From the NCBI GenBank assembly GCA_964016985.1, contig OZ024827.1, positions 73,480,953 to 73,544,952 of the forward strand: DNA of 64,000 nt, in the 5' to 3' direction. The notes beneath the pieces are model-generated. The model ran no database searches, was not told the origin of the DNA, and worked only from the letters and a program-made list of their open reading frames with translations. Both the position numbers and the translations under genes were made by a program. Of this stretch, positions 44,501 through 56,500 are shown one piece after another. Origin of the DNA: Anodontia alba. Lineage: Eukaryota > Mollusca > Bivalvia > Lucinida > Lucinidae. The number at the start of each line of letters is the position of its first letter. Within the stretch, counting starts at the first letter, position 1.

Positions 44501-47500
44501 TATAAAGGTGAAGAAATTAGATAAAAAAAAAAAAAAAAAAAAAAAAAAAGCCTGAAATAAGAATAGCTCCACTTTCTTCAATTGACTAGAACTGACATTT
44601 TTCTTATTTCTCCATGACAACATATGTTGTGGGTAATCAACAGAACTGCTTTGCTGAGGTACTTCTAATGAGTACCCACAACATAAGTTTTCATGGAGAA
44701 ATAAGAAAAAACATTCATATGTTGAAAACATTAAACTCTTATCCGATGCCATGAACAAGTACCAAGAAAAGGGCTAAAATAAGAATGAATATATTTTCTA
44801 CGACTCAATTATTAACAGATGATCAGTCTAACTGATGATAGACTATAAAATTCTGGCCAATTCCCAACACTAACACTAGACTTTCTGAGTATGGAAATGT
44901 TTTACTTACCCCATCACCTAATACTAGTCTGCCTTCTGCATCTGTATTGTTGATTTCTACAGTCCTGAAAAAACATAAAAAAAAAAATGTTACATATGCT
45001 TTTCAATCCTGGAATGTACATTGCATAATTTTCAGTTATTTTTCTTTTCTGTGTGTTAACCCATTGCAGTCTGGAGACCCCTAAAAGGGTAACCGGCAAA
45101 CAATGCAGACCCAGATTAGCCACCACATTCTGTGGCATTTGATCAGGATATCCACTGTTTGCAAATAGTACAACCATTTTTCTCTAGGAATATCTAAATC
45201 ACATAGCCTGACATACCTAAAATCGAAATTAGAATCTTCAAATATGTAGTGTGGGGAGTCCATTCAGTCTACAATGGGTTAACATAAAAGCGCTAAACTT
45301 CTCACCTTGACCTCAAGGGATTTTTGGATCATTATATACTGTACCTTCAGCTTAAGAATCAACTACAGTCAACTCTTAAAGTTCAAGGGACTCTCTAAAA
45401 TATTTCATGATATCCGTACCTCAACATACCAGATTTGCAGAATTGAGGGAAAAATAAATCAAACAATCATATTTCACAAATGAATATGTAATTTGACTCC
45501 TGAGGTTAGAGATATATTGTAAATATTGTAGAAAAGAGGAGAAATTGCTCCTTAGGAGCAATTTCTCCTCTTTTCCACAATATTTTGTTACCTGTTGTTA
45601 GATTTTCATGTTTCAAGAGGGACCAGATTTTCACTTCGAGATAAGCGTTATTCGAGATAAGCGAAGTCAAGATAACGAGAGTCGACTGTATGGTAAATGT
45701 CTTCAAATTTTGTACACCAGTTTCTGATAAAATTCCATATGTGCCAGCCTCGGTGGCTGTCAGATGAGCATCTGATTGTGATCAGAAGGTTGAGGGTTCA
45801 ATCCCCACTGAGTCCGATAACATTCTTTCATGGAGAATGATCGTGAAATATTATCTATGCTCATTCTCTCTCTCTTCCGCTGATTCAAGAAGGGCAGTTG
45901 TCAGTTTCTGGCAAATGAATGTGCACAATTACTGGTTTACTGCTTAGAGGACTAAGTCTGCCCAGGAAAATGTGTGGTTAGGTAAACTTACCACACTGGA
46001 CATGACCCTAATCGTTTGACTGGGACCTAAATTCTAAACACAAACAAAATGGCATGTGCAAACAGTGCAGACCAAGATCAGATTACTTCTATACATACCT
46101 TCCTGAATACATTGTTAGAATGTCATCTGGTTTGTAAGAAAGTGGTCCCACAGCATTCTCAGCCAGACAAAACACTGCATGTAGATTCTCTGTGAAACCC
46201 TGTAATTGAATAACACAGTTGATAAATGTTTAATAAGACTCCTGCTCAACATCTTGGCTTGTTCCATACAAGTACATTGTCACCTCTTTATAAGATGGTT
46301 CACAGTAAGACAGTTTTGGATATAAGAGGGTTTAGAGTTTGGCCCCGAAAGTGTTGTAGCAAAACAAAAAAGTATAAAATATATAGAAAAATGACCATTT
46401 ATGTTGTGGCATTTCTTAGGAATCATCTCTATTTTGTGAGATGTTTCAAATCAGATCCCACAGCGCATGCAATAATAAAACTATCTACAAATAAACCTGT
46501 CTTAAGCAAGTGGTAATACAGAGTTGCTTACTTAAGACAGGTGCTTGCTTAATAGCAATTCATTTTGGGACTAAAGAGTTTCATAATCCGAGAGCTCTTG
46601 CTACTTTCTAACAGTTTTATGACTTGGATTCTCCATTTACAATTAACTCTTTACTTGGAGTAACAAGGATTTGAATCTTACATGTCACACAATTTAACAT
46701 ACCATAATAACCCTCAGTATTGGGACACAGACCTGAGCAAACAGTGCAGACCCAGATCAGATGCTGCAGAATGTGGCATCTGATCAGGGTCTATAATGTT
46801 TGACATACATACAGCAATATTTTAGATATATCAATGGGTAGTAGAATGGACTATTTCAAATTTTAGAATAATTATGGTTAGGAGTTAAGGTGTCCCAATA
46901 CTTAGGGTAAATACTGCAGCAGTCATATATTGATACCAGACTAAATAACTGATAAAATGTGAGATTTTGTCTTTCTAAGCTTTTTAAAAGATTCTACTTG
47001 TTTAAAGACACAAATACATCTATTAGACCTGGCCCTGAGGTTATAAAACTTGTACTCAACTCAGCTGAGCAGAAATTGTCTCTGCTAATAAATATGAAAA
47101 TGCCAACAATAGTGAAATTTTCATGCTCAGCCATATTTAGCAAGAAAGAATTTGCTAAGCTGAGCATGAAGAAAGTTTGGTAACCTCGAGGCCTGCTTGG
47201 TGCACATTTCCAAAGGTATGTTTCTGATGGTGGCTCATTACGTTCAGTAGGGCTGGCTAATCGAGCTGAAAAGATAATCGATTATCAGTCCTGCCATTGT
47301 GATCGATAATCGATTAGTAATCGCTGAAGATTTGATCTTAATTTTACCTATGACCCTTTCATATGTTATACTGAGCAAACAGTGTAGACCCAGATAAGAT
47401 GTTGCAAATGTGGCATCTACACTGTTTGCCACTAACACAGCTATTTTAGACACAACAGTGGGTAGTATATCGGAACTGATCGAATTTCAGATAAAAGTAT

Positions 47501-50500
47501 GATAAGGAGTTGAGGTGTCTGAATACTAAGGGTAAATATGGTAGAGTAATAAACGCAGAAATCAAATGATCGATTATTAGCAAATCTGTAACGACAGTCA
47601 TTTATGTGGAATTTATCGATTATCCTATTAATCCTGCCAGCCCCAATGTTCAGCAAGTATCTTACCATCTTTGCAGCTAGATAGAAGGCACCTAGCATAC
47701 CAGCAGCTCCACCACAGTCTGTCTTCATGCCACACATACCAACCTGAAACATACATGTATACTCTACAGGCTATACTCTACAGGCTATACTCTATACAAA
47801 TTAGAACTCCCAATAGGAGGTCTTTTCAAGTAAAAATAATCTGCAACACTGGAGTCTTTAAAAGACAGCATATTGTAAGACAGTTTCGGATATAAGGTGA
47901 GTCCCAAAAGTGTTACATGCATATCCAAACAAAAATGTATAGATTATGTTATTTTGGCGACATTATGGCTCAGATAGCATTCATTTAGTACATGAAGTCA
48001 ATTCAGGTGCTAATATTTGTATGAAGAATGACTCTTTCTATTTCCTTCTTACAATACTGTCAGACATCATTTTGAAAAGGGAAATATATTTTTGTGTTAT
48101 TATGCAAGAACAGTTATCAATGTGTGGGTTGACTTGCAACATCCTAGTATTGATGTCTCTAATCTACCGATTATGTTCAGTGACTTGCCTTTGTAGGTCA
48201 CCCATTTCTCTGACATACTCGCCACCAAAACCACTGCAAGGGATGATGTAAATGACATTCTTAATATCACAGGAGATGTTGTATGTTATCTGCATAGTTC
48301 TACCGCACTTAAATGTAAAGATTTCTCCTTCTATTAAATGCTTGCAGAGGCAGCAATTTACTCTGTTGCATACTTTTTTAGACTATATATATTTTTTAAT
48401 ATATTATCTCTTACGAGGGATGTTCGAAATGAATTGCTTATTTCTATTTGGAGACTTCAAATTTCAAGTTAGCCCAAAAGTACTCATTTCATGCCCTCGA
48501 AGTACTCCCCGTGGCTAGAAATACAAAGTTTCAGCCGATGCATCCACTTCTTGAAGGCGTCACGGTACGCTGATTTGGGCACAGTAATAAGGTACTGATG
48601 AATGGCAGATCCAAATGCCTGTCGGGACTGGTATTTCCGCCCAGCAAGGAATACTTTCAATTTCGGAAACAAAAAGAAATCACATGGGGCAAGGTCTGGG
48701 GAATACGGGGGTGAGGCAAAACAGTTAATTTTTCTTTCTTCAAAAACGCCGTAACTATTGCGGAGGTATGAGCTGGGGCATTGTCATGTAGAAGACGGAC
48801 ATGTTTAAAACCAGTGGCAGGGCGTCGTTTCTGATAATACTTTTTCAGTTTCTTCAGTACTACGTCTTTGTAGTACTTTCCGGTGATGCTTTTGCCCTTT
48901 TTCACTGGCACTTTTATTGCGACTCCTTCACCAGAGAAGAAGATTGCATACAAAACCTTCTTTGTACTCAAAGAACGTTTGGCAATTATTTGGCGTTTGC
49001 TGTGTTTAGTGGCCCAGATCTTATTGCTAACCTTTCTGACGGGCTCAAAATAATGGACCCAGGTTTCATCACCTGTGAGGACATTGGCAAACTGCTTTTT
49101 ATCATATTTTGGAAACATTTGAAGCAGCTTTTTGGCCACTTTAACCCGTTGCCTCTTTTGCTCATCCAGCAGATGTGGCACCCATATAGCAGAAATCTTT
49201 CTGACTTTCAAATGCTTCTTCAAAATAAGGTGAACCGTTGATAGTGATATGCCTACCTTTCGTGCAATATGACGAACTGTAAATCTGGCATCTCCTTCAA
49301 TGATTTCCTTTATTTTGGAAACAATTTCTTTACGAGATGCAGATTATTGCCTACCTGATTTCGGTGCATTTTTGATGGACTCTACAACAGACTCAAATTT
49401 CTTTTTCCACTGCCCAACTGTGTCATAAGACACACAAGAAGATCCAAAAAGCAGTAGAAATTTCAGTCATCAGCTTCTTCAAAGAACAACCAAGTTTTGA
49501 GCGAGCTTTGATGTAAGCCCATATTTCATCTTTTTTGTCGACACTTCTACCAACCATTTTTACTGCAGTGGTCAATGACTGCGTGTATTCAAATGGCAAA
49601 TTTATGTCTTACACTTAGTCTAACATGTACATTTATATACCATTGTGTAGATATTGAATAGCCCTATACAGGTATGTATTGGTTTTTATCGTGCCACACG
49701 AGGATATCGAGCTAGAGGACAATAAGCAATTCATTTCGAACATCCCTCGTATAATGCTTAGTGGAATGGCAAACTGTAGGCCCTGATCAGATCTAAGTCT
49801 GCACTGTTTGCATAGGCAAATTTATCAGAAACTTTGGTGTACAGAATTTTAGGACATTTACCATACTTCTGTTACCCATGTCTGCCTTAAGTATTTGGAC
49901 ATACGGGCTAGGACAACAATGTAGGCCCAGATCAGATGCTGCAGAACACTGCATCTGATCAGAGGTTTATTCCGTTTGCCAATCATCCGGTTATTTTTTG
50001 ACACATCAACAGATGATGAAATGGACAAAATTTAGGACAAATATGGTAATGAATTAAGGTGTCAAAATATTTAGACTTGCACCACAACCTCTTCATAACA
50101 CTATGGATGGGATCCAAGGCAAAAATCGTGTTAACTAAACAACCATGTTGCATCCAAACCAAAATATATAGATTATATAGAAAAAAGACCATAAATGGTC
50201 ATTTTTTTATATAATCTACACAGTTTTATTTGTATACAACTTTCGGAGTCCACTTTCAAAACCATCTTACATCTGAATTTTTGAAACCATCTTATAAACA
50301 GGTACCAGTATATGTATTGGTATTTACAGTTTGCCCAGGCCTGTCTGTCCAAATACTTTGGTTAATATTGTATTATTTTTTTTTTTTCTAAAAAAAATTC
50401 TTCTGAGTCATGACATACCCTAGTTTTAAGACATAGACCTCCAGTATCATAGACAATTCCTTTACCAACCCAGGCAATGTTTTTCTCTGCTTTCTCTGGA

Positions 50501-53500
50501 CGATGGCTAAGAATAGCTAAAGCTGGTAAATGTACAGCTGCCTTCCCAACACCATAGATAGCTGTAATAAACATAAGAATAAGGTGATGATTATGTTTTG
50601 GGGTTAATATCCCTTTCAACATTATTTAAGTTGTATTGAGACAATGTAAGAACGATAATGAAAGGCTCTGTGAGATGAAGTGTCAACAATTATGAGCTGA
50701 ATTCCATCTTCAGCAGGATTCAAAACTGTGACCTTGTGATCAGAAATTTGGAGGGCTAAGCACTCAGCCACCAAGATGCTTTTTGGAAACTTAGAACTCC
50801 AAATGGAAGAATGGTTGTAGTAAGCATTAGAATTAGAATCTTAAAATAATAATTGTACTAAACATGAGTGTTATATTCCAAAGGAATGAGTAGCTGTAGT
50901 ACACACTAGACAAAGGGACCACTGGGTCATATATACCCCCAGCCATCACCATCACTAACACTATCAGTCTTTCCCCCATGACCTTGACCTGCCAACAAAG
51001 AAGGTTTGTGGTTCACTGGTACAGTGTATATGGTAGATTCTATAGTAGACAGTGTCCTCCAGGCACACAGAAAAGACTTACTGTAAATGCCCTAAAATTT
51101 CAAACACTTTATTCCATACTATTTTGGCCGAAATTTTGCTTTTTATGCAGCTGTTTCTTAAAATATGCAGTGGAATGGCAAACAGTGTAGACCCTGATCA
51201 GACTGCTCCTTCATCAGCAATCGGATCTGGGTCTGCACTGTTTGCACATGACATTTTGTCAGACACTTTGGTGTTTGAAATTTAGGACATTTACCATAAG
51301 TCTTCATTCATAGCTCTAGATAGGGGTAGCCAGATAAAACATTTTTATTTATATTGCAAGTACTCATCAAAACATCTCTTTAAGCCGCATCTTATAACTA
51401 CCTACAGTTTTTGTTTTGTGGTGAAATAAGAAAAATATCAAACCTTTTCGTTTGAATAAAGCATGGTTTGTAGGGTAACACTTCACTATTTGAACAAGTG
51501 CTAAGGTACTATTCTATAGCTCATGATAAGAGTAGGTATCTACATATTTTATTACTGCAAGAAAACATATATTCTGGGTACTCATTAGAAGCGCCTCAGT
51601 ATGTACTTTTTTCAAATGAAAGTACTGATATGTTTCTTAATACTCCATGAAAACATATATTGTGGGTACACATTAGAAGCACCTCAGTGAGGCTCTTCTA
51701 ATGAGCACCCACTAAATATGTTTTCAAGGAGAAATAAGAAAAATATCAGTACATTCCTTTGAAAAAAGTACTTTATACAGAACTATGTTTATTTCAGGCT
51801 GTTTTCATCAAATTTCTTCACCTTTATTCACCACAATTCTAAAATGAAGTTTTTTAAAAGTAAAACATATTTTAACGAGTAATACTTAACCTATAGATAA
51901 TGTGCTATTCTATTCTGTTATTCACCCCCTCCACAGAAAAAAACGACCTTTCAGTCGTTATAAAGTCTTAATTCAGAAGGTCCCTTTAACAGTTACCTGT
52001 ATGACGTAGTTCCTCCCGCTCAAATGATCACGTGTCAGTTTCTTTTATGTGTAAAACAATACACAATTAGGAGAATGGAGCGAGGGAAGGGAGGTGGGAC
52101 GATAAATACTTATCTATAGGTTAAGTATTACTCGTTAAAATATGTTTTACTTTTAAAAAACTTCATTTTAACTTCGTAATACATTAACCTATAGATAATG
52201 TGCTAGAATTTGTAGAATAGGAGGGAGGATTTCTCCTAATAAGTTAGTCCCAACTTCTGAATTAAGGCTTAATAAAAGGATTTATTTTTTATATATATAT
52301 AATGAGGACATAATTAGTGCTTAAGGCAATAATAAGATCCTTTAACCAAGGATAAAGTAATCCAGGGTTAACATATATATATAATAAAGATATAATTAGT
52401 ACCTCTCTAGTATAGCATCAGGTCTAGGGGGGCTGTTGACGTTGTCTACACATCCATAGCTGATTGCTGTTGGCCCCCCACCACTTTTTGGGCCACTACA
52501 ATGGGGCCCAAACTTTGGAGATTCTGTGCTTGTTGAGACATGTCTCTGAGATAGAATTTGGCAAAAGTTGATGAACTATTCCAAACCGCTGCTTGAAGTA
52601 TATCATTGAGAGGAACTTTGTCGAAGAAAGCCCAAGAAGAGGAAAGAGCTCTAACTTCATGAGCTTTGATTTTAAGGAAAGAGATATCTCGTTTAGTGAG
52701 TTTCCTATAGGCAAGTTTAACAGTGTAAGATATCCATCTCGAGATAGTATCTTTAGAGATATCCTTATTGCCTTTAATAGGAAGAAAAAGTCTAGTTCTA
52801 TTTTGGCAATAAGAGCTAGTCATTTTGAGATAGAATTTCAGAGCCCTAACGGGGCAAAGAAGTCTGTCAGTATGTTCCCATTTACATATTCGAGCAAGAC
52901 TAGGAACAACAATAGGATCTGGTTTAACAGAAGGAAGCTGTTTTTTGCTAAAAAACCAGATTTAAGAATCAAGGAAACTGAACCATCAGATTGATTAAAT
53001 CTTAAATGTTGTGAATCCATAGCTAGAGCATGTATTTCACTACACCTTTTAGCAGTGGCAAGAGCTAAGAGAAAGGCTGTCTTAATAGTAACGTGAAATT
53101 TAGAAGCCTTATCAAGAGGTTCAAAAGGTGGTTTTTGTAGACATACTAAAACCCATGATAAGTCCCATTTAGGTGTAAGAGATCTTTGTACTGGTCGTTG
53201 AAGTTCAAAGGATCTGATAAGTTCAGATAAAACTGGATTAGATCCGATTCTATTACCAGTTTTGAATTTTAAAGTGTTAGAGATCATAGATCTATAACCT
53301 TTAATAGTACTAATCTGACATTTCTTTTCCGAAAAAAGAAAGATTAAGAAATCGGCTATAACTGTAATAGGGGCCGAGATCGGATTAACCTTTTTTGTAT
53401 GACACCAATTAGAGAAGATGGTCCATTTTGCATCGTAGACTTTTTGTGTAGATGCTCTTCTTGATCTGGAGACAAAATCTACAACGTTTTGTGAAAATTT

Positions 53501-56500
53501 CTTATCTCTGATTGATTGTTTGATAACTCCCAAGCGTGAAGGTCGAGAATTGGGAGGTTTTGATGTACAAATCTTCCTTTGGATTGAGTCAGTAGTCCTG
53601 GAATTAGTGGCAGACGAATCGGAGCTGACACTAATAGAAGAAGAAGTTCTGAGAACCACTGTTGCTGTGGCCAGAACGGAGCTATGAGAACTATTCTGCA
53701 CTGATGTTGTCGGATTTTCTCTAGAACAGCAGGTATCAGAATAAAAGGAGGAAAAGCATATGCATGAAGATGATTCCAGTCCATGGACAGGGCATCTGTC
53801 GCTAGTGCTTTGTAGTCTTGTACTGGAGAGACATATAATGGGAGTCTGTGGTTGAATCTTGTCGCAAACAGATCCACATTTGGGAAGTTGAGCATCTGGA
53901 ATACTGAATTCGCAACTGTTTGATCCAGAGCCCATTCTGTCTTGATAGGTTTGTCTAGTCTTGAGAGGCAGTCTGCACGAATGTTGAATTTGCCTGGGAT
54001 GTGACGTACTCTGATAACTATGTCTTGTTCCAGGCACCAATTGAGTATTTTCCAAACTTCTACGCAAAGATTGGGGGAATGAGTGCCACCCTGTTTGTTG
54101 ATATATGAGACCACCGTTGTGTTGTCTGTGGATATCATGATGCAAGAATGGTGAATAAATGTTTTGGCTTGTTTCAGTGCTAATCGTATGGCCATCATTT
54201 CTAACATATTGATATGGAGCTGGGATTGGTTTTCTGTCCAGCGACCATGAAAGGACAGTGTTGTCGGCTCTAAATGAGCTCCCCATCCGTAATGACTGGC
54301 ATCCGTATAAAGGAAGAATTTGGGGTCTGGAGGATGGATTGAAGTCCCTGTCTCGAATCGAATGGGGTTTATCCACCATTGTAAGTGAGATCGAATCATG
54401 CCATTTATCGAGATCGGGTGATCGAGAGGAAGAATATGAGGTTTCCAGACTGACAGCAGGCACATCTGAAGAGGACGTAAGTGCAGTCTGCCCAGGAGAA
54501 CAAGGTCTGCTGCAGCACTGAGTTTGCCCAAAAGAGAAAGGAAAGTTCGTGCCGATACATGTTTTGCTGACATTATTTTCTTGATTGTTAGAATTAGGTT
54601 CTGTACACGATCCGCTGGAACCCTGACTAAATTTTGTTGCGTCAGAAATTCCATACCTATGAAGGTGAATTTCTGAGCAGGAAAGAGGTCTGACTTCTTG
54701 AGATTTGGCAGAAAACCTAGGCTTTGAATAGTTTGAATGCAAATCTTTGTCTGAGTAATCAGACGGTTGTGAATCAGATTTTTTATCAGCCAATCGTCTA
54801 GGTATGGAAAAACTGATATGGCACGTTGGCGTAGAAAAGCTGCAATAACGTCCATCAGTTTCGAGAAAATTAACGGACTTAGGGACATTCCGAACGGTAG
54901 GGCCGAAAAGTGACATACTTGATCTTCGTGTACGAAACGAAGATACTTCCTGGATTGACGATGTATCGGCACATGTAGATATGCATCTGTTAAATCTATG
55001 GAGACAGCCCAATCGTTGAGTCTCATCGCTTGTCTTACCGATTTGACTGTCTCCATTTTGAATGCTTGTTTCTCTATGTAATGGTTTAATAAAGACAGGT
55101 CTAATATTAAACGAAACTTTCCGTTCTTTTTTGGCACAAGGAATATCCGGGAATAAAAGCCGTGAGTTTCCGGATTCTGTACCCTTTCCACTGCCCGTTT
55201 GTTGAGAAGATTTTCGATCTCTTCTCTGAGAAACGGGGAGGAGAATTGACTCATTCTGATCGGAACAGATGACAAAGGAGGAATTTTGATGAATGGTATC
55301 CTGAATCCGTTTCGTACCATAGAGAGGACCCATTTGTTGTCTGTTATTTCCTCCCATTTTTCCCGCAAAATGGGCCAATCGTCCTCCCACTGGAATGTCC
55401 GCGAGCGGAAGAGCAGGCAGTGGAAAGGGCGGGCCTTCATAATCTTGCGGAGGAAGAGGCAGGTTTAGAGGAGGGGAACTGACGGATGTTACCAGTCCTC
55501 TTGATATTATCTTTCTTAATGTGAGAAGATGAGCTTTGAGGAATATTTTTGGACCTGCGTAGGTTTAGGTCTGGATGTTGTTTGTTTAGCAGGATATTTA
55601 GGTATCTTGAAAGCTCTGCTCTGCGAAGGAGGCTTATAAGAATGAGATTGTGACTGAATGGATGTAGAAGCTAGAAACCTTTGCTGTTGAGCTTCGAAGT
55701 TTGATTTAGCTATTTCTTTTATCCTGCCGTCAAATAAGGATTTTGAGTTAATAGGAGCGTTCCTTAACTCGTATGTGGAATTGTCGAGTAGTAGTTTAGA
55801 CGAAGCTAGGGCTGCGTCCCTCCTAGCTTGGAATAATTCAGTAGTTAAAAGTGTAGACATGGCAGTAGCATGTTTAATCGATTTGGCTACGGCCTCCAGA
55901 AGTCTGGAAAGGGCCGCAACCGACATCGATTCCTGTTGTAATGAAAGGAAGGCAGCTGAAGAAAATAGATCAGCATGAGAATTAATAGCGACTAGTTTTC
56001 TAGCCTTCCTTTCCCATGCTTCTAGATTCTTGAGCGGAATAGAAGCTCTTCCTTTATTAGAAATGTCTAGGAGCGACGCATCCGCTTCTAATTGAGGGAT
56101 ATTATCAGTTGGCAAATATTGGTTTTGGCTCTTGTAGAATTTAGTCGGAGCAAGAGCCGAAACCAAGCTTTGCGGGCAAATCCAATCTCTTGAACATTTG
56201 TCCGATTCTAGTCTATTTTGAATATATTTTGTTGTATTTTGTACTAATTTGGATTGTGGGAGGACAAGTAATGGAGTGGAACGAGACTCCATTAATTGTT
56301 CGATCCCAGAGAGAGGTTTTAATGGAGCTTGATCCTGCTGAGTTTTGGGGCATAACTCAGGAGGAAGAAGCCGGAAGACCTCGTTAATCGCACGATCAAA
56401 TGACCAGACTTCGGATTCAGTTTCCGAATCTGACTCCTTATTCTGTTGAGTGAGATTCGGCTGAATCTGATCGTAATTAATAGGTTGATTTGTGATTTGA

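Noticed and set aside
45738..45810. Possible tRNA gene
   Set aside because: Has a B box but no complete cloverleaf, and is fused to a repeated body: it is a SINE head.
54258..54521. Plus-strand frame inside DIRS pol
   Set aside because: Antisense shadow of the RT/RNase H gene with no family signature.
52838..55390. 850-residue open frame over the DIRS pol region
   Set aside because: Only the last 235 codons (from about 53545) are the recombinase; the rest is an out-of-frame shadow of RT/RNase H.
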